A stretch of DNA of 64,000 nucleotides, from the NCBI GenBank assembly GCA_045612845.1, contig JAZKZV010000003.1, positions 1 to 64,000 on the forward strand, in the 5' to 3' direction. Positions 33,300-41,408 of this stretch are shown here, piece after piece (position 1 is the first letter of the stretch; each line of letters opens with the position of its first letter). The DNA is from Ornithomonoglobus_A sp045612845 (GTDB lineage Bacteria; Bacillota; Clostridia; UBA1381). Below the pieces are notes generated by a model. The model had not been told where the DNA came from. It was given only the letters and a program-made list of their open reading frames with translations, and did no database searches. The translations under genes and the position numbers were made by a program.

Positions 33300-34346
33300 T
33301 TACTCTACGGTAATAAATCGTTTTTCTTCTGATGATTTATATGCCGCCTCAACAATCTTTTGGTCATATATTGCACTTTCTATCGAAACAGGGGTGTCTG
33401 TACCATCAGTAATTGCTTTGCCGAATCCCTCTATTTCCTTTGTATACATATTACCAGTCAATTCACCGTCAAGCAAAACAGGTATAAGCTCATTACGTGT
33501 CTGGTTAGCATCATATCCAAGAGAATCATCACTTATAAGAATACTTACACTGCCAACCTCTGCCTGAGCAAGAGTGCCTGTGGCAACTACACTTCCTTTT
33601 GTACCATAAATTTCGAGTTTTGCAACTGATGCAGCGTCGGGAATATTGAAATTGGAATCAACATAAGCCACCGAACCATTATCCATTTTCATAATAAGAT
33701 TTGATGAGTCATCAACCTCATACGAGAATGTTTGTGTTTGGTTAAATGCTGCTACCTCAACCGCTTTTAGACCTGTTATATATTGTATAAGATCTATTAC
33801 GTGAATACCCATATCCACAAGCGCGCCGCCACCCGAAGTTGCTTTACGCTGACGCCATGCACCCTCAATATCGGGATACCAACATGTAAACTGCCCGCGC
33901 ATTGAAACTATTTCGCCGATTTTACCATCACGGATAATTTCTCTTATTTTCTGATGATATTCATGAAAGCGCATAAGGAAACCGATACTTATTTTTACGT
34001 CATTTTCCTCACAAGCTTTTTTGATATCCTCAGCATCGGAAACAGTGAGTGCTACCGGCTTTTCGAGAAGAATATGTTTCTTAGCATTTGCTGCCGCTAT
34101 TGCCTGCTCCTTATGGAAGAACACGGGCGATGCGATGTAAACAGCATCAATTTCATCTATTGCAAGTACATCTTCGTAATTCTCAAATGCATATTTTGCA
34201 CCATATTTTTCTTTACAGTTCTTTGCAACAGTTGTGTCTTTATCCATAACCGCAACAACCTCTGCATTTTCTGCCAACATCATACCCGGCAATGTTCTGC
34301 GGTCCGCAATTCCTCCGCAGCCTATTACACCCCATCTTATTTTCAT
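33300..34346 (-). CDS. Gfo/Idh/MocA-family oxidoreductase
   Basis: A 348-residue NAD(P)-dependent sugar or inositol dehydrogenase-like protein. The Rossmann motif GVIGCGGIA lies at the N-terminus and the catalytic-site EKPVAL near residue 95. ATG at 34346 is about 10 bases after AAAGG; an upstream TTG at 34367 lies in that site. The substrate is unknown and no transporter or sugar cluster adjoins it. It has its own promoter and terminator. Confidence 0.9.
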   Translation of the reverse strand: MKIRWGVIGCGGIADRRTLPGMMLAENAEVVAVMDKDTTVAKNCKEKYGAKYAFENYEDVLAIDEIDAVYIASPVFFHKEQAIAAANAKKHILLEKPVALTVSDAEDIKKACEENDVKISIGFLMRFHEYHQKIREIIRDGKIGEIVSMRGQFTCWYPDIEGAWRQRKATSGGGALVDMGIHVIDLIQYITGLKAVEVAAFNQTQTFSYEVDDSSNLIMKMDNGSVAYVDSNFNIPDAASVAKLEIYGTKGSVVATGTLAQAEVGSVSILISDDSLGYDANQTRNELIPVLLDGELTGNMYTKEIEGFGKAITDGTDTPVSIESAIYDQKIVEAAYKSSEEKRFITVE

Positions 34347-34426
34347 AATAATTCTGCCTTTCTTCAATCAATATGTAAAAATTTTTATCTCCGCAATGCT
34401 TTGTTGTTCATTAACTGAGTAAATAC

Positions 34427-34455
34427 ATTATATAACATCATTTTCAGCTTGTCAA
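34427..34455 (-). promoter_or_regulatory. Sigma-A promoter of the oxidoreductase gene
   Basis: On the minus strand TTGACA (34455-34450), 17-base spacer, TATAAT (34432-34427). Confidence 0.85.
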
Positions 34456-34544
34456 TAGATTTTACCCGAAATATTTCACATTACATAAAACAATCAAAAA
34501 AGGAGAATAATACTGTATATAATAATTAAATACGGAGATTAAAA

Positions 34545-35249
34545 ATGAGCGAAAATTTTGAACAGGAAAGCAGAAGCGATCACTCAAAAGAAGAACGTCA
34601 GCAAATATATGACTTTGGTAATATACGCACAAAAAATCCACGCGGGAATGTACATTGCCTTAACATAATCGGTCAGATAGAGGGACATATGGTACTGCCG
34701 CCACAGAATAAAACAACAAAGTACGAGCATGTACTTCCCCAGCTTGTTGCGGTTGAGGAGGATAATGAAATTGACGGGCTTTTAGTTCTGTTAAATACTG
34801 TAGGCGGTGATGTTGAAGCAGGTCTTGCAATATCTGAGCTTATTGCCGGCATGAAAAAGCCCACTGTATCGCTCGTGTTGGGAGGCGGGCACAGTATTGG
34901 TGTACCGCTTAGTGTAAGTACCGATTATTCTATTATTGCCCCCACTGCAACTATGACAGTACATCCTATGAGAATGAGCGGTGTTGTAATTGGTGTTATG
35001 CAGACTTTTCAGTATTTCGAGAGAATGCAGGACAGAATAACCGAATTTGTTGTTAATAATTCTAATGTAAGCGAAGAAAAGTTTAAAAGCCTTATGCTTG
35101 CAACCGATGAGATTGCAAATGATGTTGGTACTATTCTTTTTGCAAAGCAGGCAGTAGAGTGCGGACTTATAAATCAGATGGGCGGATTGTCAGATGCAAT
35201 GGAAAAGCTATATGAGCTTATAGAAAAAGAAAGGACAACAAAAAAATGA
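34545..35249 (+). CDS. tepA: TepA-type ClpP-like serine protease
   Basis: A 234-residue member of the ClpP/SDH class, like Bacillus TepA (YmfB). The probable catalytic serine is S117 in GGGHSIGVPL and the histidine is H140 in VHPMR. No signal peptide is present. TACGGAGAT precedes the ATG. Its stop overlaps the start of the ylzJ-like gene as ATGA, the same pairing as in Bacillus. The in vivo substrate is not known. Confidence 0.92.
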   Translation: MSENFEQESRSDHSKEERQQIYDFGNIRTKNPRGNVHCLNIIGQIEGHMVLPPQNKTTKYEHVLPQLVAVEEDNEIDGLLVLLNTVGGDVEAGLAISELIAGMKKPTVSLVLGGGHSIGVPLSVSTDYSIIAPTATMTVHPMRMSGVVIGVMQTFQYFERMQDRITEFVVNNSNVSEEKFKSLMLATDEIANDVGTILFAKQAVECGLINQMGGLSDAMEKLYELIEKERTTKK

Positions 35250-35428
35250 TTTATTCGGTAATTCCTACAGATATAATATTTTATGATGAAACACAATTTG
35301 AACATAGACATGTAAAACTTTATAATGATCTCACTGTCGAAATGAGAGGAAAGACAATCGAACGGGTTATCAGTACAAACCCACGAAACTTTATAAAGTA
35401 CAGCACCCTTTTGGGAAGAGAGTTATAA
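35246..35428 (+). CDS. ylzJ: YlzJ-like small protein
   Basis: A 60-residue protein matching the YlzJ-like family in size, in start (MIYSVIPTDIIFYD) and in position after tepA. The function is unknown. The overlap with tepA suggests coupled translation. Confidence 0.82.
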   Translation: MIYSVIPTDIIFYDETQFEHRHVKLYNDLTVEMRGKTIERVISTNPRNFIKYSTLLGREL

Positions 35429-35538
35429 AAATTTTTTTAATATTTTTCCATAAACTGTTTTAATTTCTATTTTTTGGGGTAAATATATATTAAGAGGATA
35501 TTAAAATCCCCTTAATACCGGAAAAAGAGGTGAACAGT

Positions 35539-36078
35539 ATGAAATTTACGATTATTGGAAGAAAAACACAAGTACCCGACAAGATAAAAGATTATACGGA
35601 GAAAAAACTTTCAAAGCTTGAAAAGTTTTTCCGCGAAGAGGCGGATGCACGTGTTGTATTCGAGACTATTAAGGATGATGATTACATTGAAGTATCAATC
35701 TTTGTCAGCGGTATGATATATCGCGCAGAGGTAACCGAAGTAGATTTTATGACTGCTGCCGACAAAGCTGTTGATATAATAGAAAGGCAAATCCGAAAAA
35801 ACAAAACAAGGCTCGAAAAGAAGATTAAAAAGGATGCTCTTAGCGATAAAATTATGATTAACGGTTACAATTTTAATGAACCTGAAGACCAAGCTGAGTT
35901 TGATATTGTAAAGACTAAAAGGTTTATCGTAAAACCTATGAGTGTGGAAGAAGCAATTCTACAGATGAACTTATTAGGTCATAACTTCTTTATATTTAAG
36001 AATACAACAACAAACGAAACGAATATTGTATACAGACGACACGACAAGCGCTATGCAGTTATAGAGTCGATTGAATAA
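35539..36078 (+). CDS. hpf: Long-form ribosome hibernation promoting factor
   Basis: A 179-residue HPF that pairs 70S ribosomes into 100S dimers in slow growth. The N-terminal domain (MKFTIIGRKTQVPD) binds the 30S decoding site. The C-terminal dimerisation domain is VKTKRFIVKPMSVEEAI onward. The ATG at 35539 is 8 bases after AAAGAGG; an in-frame GTG at 35530 overlaps the site. Confidence 0.95.
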   Translation: MKFTIIGRKTQVPDKIKDYTEKKLSKLEKFFREEADARVVFETIKDDDYIEVSIFVSGMIYRAEVTEVDFMTAADKAVDIIERQIRKNKTRLEKKIKKDALSDKIMINGYNFNEPEDQAEFDIVKTKRFIVKPMSVEEAILQMNLLGHNFFIFKNTTTNETNIVYRRHDKRYAVIESIE

Positions 36079-36090
36079 GCTATTTCACGG

Positions 36091-36148
36091 ACGCAGGGGA
36101 CAATCATTACCCAGTCTGGAAATTGATATTCTGTGTCCCCTGCGTTTT
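36091..36148 (+). terminator. Terminator after hpf
   Basis: ACGCAGGGGACA pairs perfectly with TGTCCCCTGCGT across a 31-base loop, followed by TTTT. The long loop is unusual. Confidence 0.75.
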
Positions 36149-36219
36149 GGACGGGAGTGATTTTAAATTCGTAACCCTCTCTCTTTATCACTTCCCGTAG
36201 CGACCGGAATATTCACACA

Positions 36220-36257
36220 AAAAAATCTTGGAATGAATACATTCCAAGATTTTTTGT
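36220..36257 (-). terminator. Terminator of the ribosomal operon
   Basis: AATCTTGGAATG pairs with CATTCCAAGATT, with T-runs on each strand, 12 bases after the rplQ stop. Confidence 0.88.
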
Positions 36258-36268
36258 TTTATCTTTAA

Positions 36269-36610
36269 TTAAACCAATTCGAGAATTGCCATTTCAGCAC
36301 CGTCGCCACGACGAGGACCTACTTTGATTATTCTTGTATATCCACCATTTCTGTCAGCATACTTTGGTGCAATTTCTGCAAACACTTTAGTTACAACATC
36401 TTCTTTGGTTATATAAGCCAAAGCCTGACGACGTGTGTGCAATGTATTGGCTTTGCCAAGAGTTATCATTTTCTCAGCCATTGCCTGAGTTTCTTTTGCT
36501 CTTGTTAGAGTTGTTTCAATCTTACCATTTTCCAAAAAGCTTGTTACAAGATTTCTTAACAATGCTTTTCTTTGGTCAGTAGGAAGATTTAACTTTCTTG
36601 TACCTGGCAT
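36269..36610 (-). CDS. rplQ: 50S ribosomal protein L17
   Basis: The 113-residue protein starts MPGTRKLNLPTDQRKALLRN, the family signature, and binds 23S rRNA near the tunnel exit. It is the last gene of the operon, 13 bases after rpoA, followed by a terminator. Confidence 0.97.
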   Translation of the reverse strand: MPGTRKLNLPTDQRKALLRNLVTSFLENGKIETTLTRAKETQAMAEKMITLGKANTLHTRRQALAYITKEDVVTKVFAEIAPKYADRNGGYTRIIKVGPRRGDGAEMAILELV

Positions 36611-36623
36611 TATAACGTACCTC

Positions 36624-37580
36624 CTAATTATCTTCTTCTTTCTTAAGGTAAAGACCTAAACTGTTCAATTTGTTTATAACTTCTTCAAGCGATTTTCTAC
36701 CCAAGTTTCTGACCTTCATCATATCTTCTTCAGATTTGTTTATAAGGTCTTCGACAGTATTGATACCAGCTCTCTTTAAGCAGTTGTATGAACGAACTGA
36801 CAAGTCAAGCTCTTCTATTGTCATCTCGAGAACTTTTTCTTTCTTGTTCTCCTTCTTTTCAACAATAACTTCAGCAGCCTTAGCTTCTTCTGAAAGGTCT
36901 ATAAACAAGTTTAATAACTCATTCATAACTCTTGCAGCCAAGCTTACAGCTTCATCAGGCTTAATTGTACCATTTGTCCAGACTTCCACTGAAAGTTGTT
37001 CTCTGTCAGTATACTGTCCTACTCGAACATTTTCAACAGTATAATTCACCTTTGTAACAGGTGTATATATAGAATCGACAGGAATCATACCTATTATAGA
37101 TTGTGCTCCCTGCTTGTTACGGTCAGCGCTTACATAGCCTCTGCCTCTTGACAAGTTGATTTCCATATATAAATTAGCATCTTCGTTAAGCGTTGCAATG
37201 TGTAGGTCGGGATTAAATATCTCAACATCACTGTCGCGCTTTATATCATTTGCTGTTATTTCACCAGCGCCTTTTGCTTCTATGATAACAGTTTTTGTAT
37301 TTTCTTCACCATGAAGCTTAAGGGCAAGCTTTTTAATGTTCAGAATTATCTCTGTAACATCTTCTGTTACACCCGGGATTGTTGAAAATTCATGTTGAAC
37401 ACCTTCAATCTTTATTGCGGTTGCTGCAGCACCCGGCAATGATGAAAGAAGTATTCTGCGAAGCGAATTTCCAAGAGTAGTTCCATAACCTCTCTCTAAT
37501 GGAGATACAACAAATTTGCCATATCTTCCGTCTTCACTCAAATCAACACATTCTATGTTGGGTTTTTCCATTTCTATCAT
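36624..37580 (-). CDS. rpoA: RNA polymerase alpha subunit
   Basis: Alpha dimerises to nucleate RNA polymerase and contacts UP elements and activators. The 318-residue protein has the N-terminal assembly domain with GYGTTLGNSLRRILLSSLPG, a Glu/Lys linker near 230-245, and the C-terminal domain ELDLSVRSYNCLKRAGI with the DNA-contacting helix-hairpin-helix. TAAAGGAGG precedes the ATG. Confidence 0.98.
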   Translation of the reverse strand: MIEMEKPNIECVDLSEDGRYGKFVVSPLERGYGTTLGNSLRRILLSSLPGAAATAIKIEGVQHEFSTIPGVTEDVTEIILNIKKLALKLHGEENTKTVIIEAKGAGEITANDIKRDSDVEIFNPDLHIATLNEDANLYMEINLSRGRGYVSADRNKQGAQSIIGMIPVDSIYTPVTKVNYTVENVRVGQYTDREQLSVEVWTNGTIKPDEAVSLAARVMNELLNLFIDLSEEAKAAEVIVEKKENKKEKVLEMTIEELDLSVRSYNCLKRAGINTVEDLINKSEEDMMKVRNLGRKSLEEVINKLNSLGLYLKKEEDN

Positions 37581-37684
37581 TTAGCGAACCCTCCTTTAAA
37601 ATTGAGCACACAACAAAGAAATAAACTCTCGTAATGCTCTTTAAATATATAAATACGTTTCCACTTACCGAGGGTAATCTCAGA

Positions 37685-38278
37685 TTATTTAGAGTACAAC
37701 TCGACGATAAGATGTTCTTCTACTTCGTAGTCGATATCTTCTCTGTTTGCAAGTCTTACAACTTTACCTGTCAGAGTATTCTTATCCATATCAAGCCATT
37801 GTGGTACAACTTTCTTTGCGTTGTCCTCTACAATCTCCTTAATTCTTACTGAACTTCTGCTCTTTTCTTTTACAGATACAACATCGCCTTGTTTAACAAG
37901 TATTGATGGAATGTCTGCCTTGTGTCCGTTTAGAGTAATGTGTCCGTGATTTACTATTTGTCTTGCTTCACGTCTTGTGTTTGCAAGACCAAGTCTGTAA
38001 ACAACATTGTCTAGTCTTGATTCAAGAATTTGAAGAAGCATTTCACCTGTAATGCCTTGTCTCTTTGTTGCCATTACATAGTACTTTCTGAATTGCTTTT
38101 CCAGTACACCGTAGATGAACTTAACCTTTTGCTTCTCATTTAATTGCAAACCATATTCTGATTGCTTTTTTCTGCTTTGCTTAGGGTTCTTGTTTGAACT
38201 CTTATCTATACCCAAAACTTGTGGGTCAAGACCAAGTGTTCTACATCTCTTTAAAATTGGTTGAGTATTTCTTGCCAT
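37685..38278 (-). CDS. rpsD: 30S ribosomal protein S4
   Basis: A primary 16S rRNA-binding protein of 197 residues with the S4 domain RLDNVVYRLGLANTRREARQ. It has no N-terminal CxxC zinc motif, so it is the zinc-independent form. The 104-base gap to rpoA holds no gene. GGAGGAAAA precedes the ATG. Confidence 0.97.
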   Translation of the reverse strand: MARNTQPILKRCRTLGLDPQVLGIDKSSNKNPKQSRKKQSEYGLQLNEKQKVKFIYGVLEKQFRKYYVMATKRQGITGEMLLQILESRLDNVVYRLGLANTRREARQIVNHGHITLNGHKADIPSILVKQGDVVSVKEKSRSSVRIKEIVEDNAKKVVPQWLDMDKNTLTGKVVRLANREDIDYEVEEHLIVELYSK

Positions 38279-38304
38279 GATATTTTCCTCCTTCTTCCAA
38301 ATTA

Positions 38305-38703
38305 TCAGACTCTTCTTCTCTTAGGTGGTCTACAACCATTGTGAGGAATTGGAGTAACGTCCTTAATCATTGTAACGTCAAGACCTGTTGCCTGTAAAGC
38401 TCTGATTGCAGCTTCTCTACCTGCACCCGGACCCTTTACGTAAACCTCAACTGTTTTCATACCATGTTCCATTGCAGCTTTTGCAGCTGTTTCAGCAGCT
38501 GTCTGAGCAGCAAATGGTGTGCTCTTTCTCGAACCGCGGAAGCCTAAGCCACCTGCGCTTGCCCAAGATATTGCATTACCTGCAGTATCTGTGATTGTAA
38601 CAATAGTGTTATTGAATGTTGAACGAATATGAGCTGCGCCCTTTTCGATATTCTTTCTATCACGTCTTCTTGTACGTGTAGTTTTCTTTGCTACTTTAGC
38701 CAT
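38305..38703 (-). CDS. rpsK: 30S ribosomal protein S11
   Basis: A platform protein of 132 residues with AHIRSTFNNTIVTITD and the C-terminal DVTPIPHNGCRPPKRRRV. GGAGGGA precedes the ATG, 18 bases after rpsM. Confidence 0.98.
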   Translation of the reverse strand: MAKVAKKTTRTRRRDRKNIEKGAAHIRSTFNNTIVTITDTAGNAISWASAGGLGFRGSRKSTPFAAQTAAETAAKAAMEHGMKTVEVYVKGPGAGREAAIRALQATGLDVTMIKDVTPIPHNGCRPPKRRRV

Positions 38704-38721
38704 TGCTTAGTCCCTCCTTTA

Positions 38722-39090
38722 TTATTTCTTCTTGCCCGCAATAGTTCTTGCAGGGCCCTTGCGTGTTCTTGCATTGTTCTTTGTGTTCTGACCTCTTACA
38801 GGAAGACCCTTTCTATGACGGATACCTCTGTAACATCCGATTTCCATAAGTCTCTTGATATCAAGAGCTAATTGTCTTCTCAAATCACCTTCAACTGTAA
38901 ATTGAGCGTCAATAACTTCTCTGATGCTGTTAACCTCTGCATCTGTAAGGTCTTTAACTCTTGTATCGGGATTTATTCCTGTTTGAGCTAAAATGTTTTG
39001 TGAGCTCTTCAAACCTATACCATAGATATAAGTAAGACCAACCTCAACTCTTTTTTCTCTTGGTAAGTCAACACCTGCTATTCTTGCCAT
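38722..39090 (-). CDS. rpsM: 30S ribosomal protein S13
   Basis: A head protein of 122 residues contacting the 50S subunit and P-site tRNA: MARIAGVDLPREKRVEVGLT and RGIRHRKGLPVRGQNTKNNA. TGGAGGTG precedes the ATG. It follows an unusually long 266-base gap after rpmJ that contains several hairpins. Confidence 0.98.
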   Translation of the reverse strand: MARIAGVDLPREKRVEVGLTYIYGIGLKSSQNILAQTGINPDTRVKDLTDAEVNSIREVIDAQFTVEGDLRRQLALDIKRLMEIGCYRGIRHRKGLPVRGQNTKNNARTRKGPARTIAGKKK

Positions 39091-39099
39091 ACTTTTCTA

Positions 39100-39356
39100 C
39101 ACCTCCATAAAAGATATCATCAAAAAATAAATTACTATAGCACAATTTTTATTGTGCAAAAAACTTCTTCAAGCACCGCAAGGGTGTTGATACCTTGCGG
39201 CAGCCGCACCTGAACAAGTTGTATACAAATAATGTTTAGTACGAAAATCCTTGTAATAATTTCAGATTTGAGCATAGGTCGGAAATTTTGCTGCTCGCCG
39301 CGTATTCTTATACGCAAGAGTAGAAAAATTTTCGAGATATGCCAAATATGGATTTT
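39100..39356 (-). promoter_or_regulatory. Structured leader between rpmJ and rpsM
   Basis: No gene is seen here. Three perfect hairpins occur on the transcribed strand: GCGTAT/ATACGC (39315-39300), CCGCAAGG/CCTTGCGG (39200-39176) and GCACAAT/ATTGTGC (39157-39140). The last is followed by a T-rich tract (TATAGTAATTTATTTTTTT). This could be an internal attenuator, a regulatory site for a small-subunit protein or an internal promoter; a -35 element is not clear. Confidence 0.5.
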
Positions 39357-39470
39357 TTAGCCTTGCTTTTGCTTGTGCTTTGGATTTTCACAAATAATCA
39401 TTACCTTGCCTTTTCTTTTTATGATTTTGCATTTTTCGCAAATCGGTTTTACTGACGGACGTACTTTCAT
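39357..39470 (-). CDS. rpmJ: 50S ribosomal protein L36
   Basis: A 37-residue protein, too small for most ORF searches: it starts MKVRPSVKPICEKCKIIKRK and ends NPKHKQKQG. The zinc ligands are the CEKC pair plus the later C and H of ICENPKH. GTAGGAGGTAG precedes the ATG. Confidence 0.97.
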   Translation of the reverse strand: MKVRPSVKPICEKCKIIKRKGKVMIICENPKHKQKQG

Positions 39471-39486
39471 CTTCGTCTACCTCCTA

Positions 39487-39705
39487 TTACTTAGACCTCC
39501 AAGTGATTCTACCTCTTGTCAAATCGTAAGGGCTCATCTCAAGCTTTACTTTATCACCCGGTAAAATCTTAATGAAGTTCATTCTCAATTTGCCTGAAAT
39601 GTGTGCCAAAATCTGGTGTCCATTTTCAAGCTCTACTTTAAACATTGCGTTTGGCAGGGTTTCTACAACCTTGCCCTCTAATTCTAAAACATCATCCTTA
39701 GCCAA
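39487..39705 (-). CDS. infA: Translation initiation factor IF-1
   Basis: A 72-residue OB-fold protein binding the 30S A site: MAKDDVLELEGKVVETLPNAMF, with the C-terminal PYDLTRGRITWR. TAGGAGGATA precedes the ATG, 12 bases after the KOW gene. Confidence 0.98.
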   Translation of the reverse strand: MAKDDVLELEGKVVETLPNAMFKVELENGHQILAHISGKLRMNFIKILPGDKVKLEMSPYDLTRGRITWRSK

Positions 39706-39717
39706 TGATATATCCTC

Positions 39718-39984
39718 CTAATTAGTTCTAACTAATTCCGCTAATGCCTTTCGCAATTCAAAATCTTCGACTGTTTCTCTTTTATCGAGTCTTTCTTTTA
39801 AGTCAGCAGCGATTTTCCCGCTTTTTTGAATGTGCTTGAGCTTTTTTTTCTTCGGCGACCGGGCCTTTCGCAAATTCCCGTCTGCTACATAGGCATAGCC
39901 ATTCTCTAATGCGAGCACTATAAAATAGTCGCCCTTATCATGTCCTGCGATTGAACGCACAACCGAACCTGTTACTACTTCCAT
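39718..39984 (-). CDS. KOW-domain RNA-binding protein (L14e-like)
   Basis: An 88-residue protein between map and infA. The N-terminal KOW region is GSVVRSIAGHDKGDYFIV, similar to eukaryotic/archaeal L14e. A Lys/Arg-rich middle (RKARSPKKKKLKHI) and a helical tail follow. This gene is typical of Clostridia ribosomal operons; the role is presumed to be in ribosome function but is not proven. Confidence 0.85.
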   Translation of the reverse strand: MEVVTGSVVRSIAGHDKGDYFIVLALENGYAYVADGNLRKARSPKKKKLKHIQKSGKIAADLKERLDKRETVEDFELRKALAELVRTN

Positions 39985-39993
39985 ACTGCCACC

Positions 39994-40740
39994 TCACATT
40001 GTCAGGATTTCATATCCATCTTTTGTTATCAGTACAGTATTTTCATAATGAGCAGATAATGACCCGTCTGCCGTAACAACAGTCCAATCGTTATCCAGAA
40101 CCTCTACCGCGTATTCGCCCTCATTTACCATAGGCTCAATCGCAAGCGTCATACCCGCAGCAAGCTTTACGCCTTTGCCATAATGTCCGAAGTTTGGAAC
40201 ATTCGGGTCTTCGTGGAGATTTTGACCTATTCCGTGGCCTACAAGGTCGCGTACGACACTGTATCCGTTCTTTTCAACGTATTCCTGAATGGCAGCCGAA
40301 ATATCACCTAATCTGGCACCATGCTTTATATGTTTTATCCCCTCAAAAAAGCTTTGTTTTGTTACATCAATGAGCCTTTGTGCCTCACTGCTTATTTTTC
40401 CTACCGCAAAGGTTCTTGCAGCATCGGAATGCCAGCCATCAAGCATTGTGCCCATATCAATACTTATTATGTCGCCTTCTTTAAGGATTCTTTGTTTGTC
40501 GGGTATTCCGTGAACAACCTCGTCATTTACAGACGCGCATATACTTCCCGGAAATCCGTTATAATTAAGGAAGTTTGGTACTCCGCCTTGCGACTTGATA
40601 AAATCATACGCGATTTTATCAAGCTGCTTGGTCGAGATTCCGGGCTTGATATTCTTTTCGATAAGCTCAAGCGCTTCCTTAGTTATATTACATGCTTTAC
40701 GCATTTTCTCTATTTGTTTTGCTGATTTTATAGTTATCAT
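39994..40740 (-). CDS. map: Methionine aminopeptidase type I
   Basis: It removes initiator methionine in the cytoplasm. The 248-residue enzyme has the dinuclear metal ligands in DMGTMLDGWHSDAART, the histidine in LVGHGIGQNLHEDP, and later glutamates in IEPMVNEG and YENT. It follows adk by 8 bases. Confidence 0.97.
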   Translation of the reverse strand: MITIKSAKQIEKMRKACNITKEALELIEKNIKPGISTKQLDKIAYDFIKSQGGVPNFLNYNGFPGSICASVNDEVVHGIPDKQRILKEGDIISIDMGTMLDGWHSDAARTFAVGKISSEAQRLIDVTKQSFFEGIKHIKHGARLGDISAAIQEYVEKNGYSVVRDLVGHGIGQNLHEDPNVPNFGHYGKGVKLAAGMTLAIEPMVNEGEYAVEVLDNDWTVVTADGSLSAHYENTVLITKDGYEILTM

Positions 40741-40748
40741 AGATTTTT

Positions 40749-41387
40749 TTATTCCTCTATTCCCAATGCCTTAAGGACATTTCTTGTTGTATCAGCAAGT
40801 TCTTCTTCTCCCTGTGCTTCAACGAGCAAGCCGAGATTTTCATAGTATTCTTTTATTGGCTCTGTTTCTTCGTGATAAATACTAAGACGACTTTTTATTG
40901 TTTCTTCGTTGTCGTCAGCTCTTTGGATAAGAGAACCACCGCATTTATCACATACACCATCAACCTCAGGCTTATTGAATGTGAGATTGTATGGAGCGCC
41001 GCATTTTGAACACTCGCGTCTTTGTGATAGTCTTTCTACTATCTTATCATCATCAACCTCAATCGAAAGGACCTTGTCGATTTTTATATCAGTGGCACTT
41101 AGTGCCTCCGCCTGTGCTATTGTACGAGGAAAACCATCAAGTATAAATCCTTTTTCACAATCGGGTTGCGAAAGTCTTTCCTTTACAACATCAACTATTA
41201 CTTCATCAGGAACAAGATTTCCGTCGTTGATATACATCTGTGCAATCTTTCCGACCTCGGTCTGTTCTTTTATAGCGGTTCTTAGCATTACTCCCGTAGA
41301 AATAGTATCAATGCCCAACCTTTTTGAGAGTTTTTCTCCTTGTGTACCCTTTCCTGCTCCCGGAGGACCAATTAAAATCAGGTTCAT
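40749..41387 (-). CDS. adk: Adenylate kinase with zinc-binding lid
   Basis: It interconverts ATP and AMP with two ADP. The 212-residue protein has the P-loop GPPGAGKGT (8-16), DGFPRT and a lid with four cysteines (C126, C129, C146, C149), so it binds zinc. It is placed after secY, the usual Firmicutes order. Confidence 0.97.
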   Translation of the reverse strand: MNLILIGPPGAGKGTQGEKLSKRLGIDTISTGVMLRTAIKEQTEVGKIAQMYINDGNLVPDEVIVDVVKERLSQPDCEKGFILDGFPRTIAQAEALSATDIKIDKVLSIEVDDDKIVERLSQRRECSKCGAPYNLTFNKPEVDGVCDKCGGSLIQRADDNEETIKSRLSIYHEETEPIKEYYENLGLLVEAQGEEELADTTRNVLKALGIEE

Positions 41388-41408
41388 AAAATCCCGCCTT
41401 TCAGTTGA

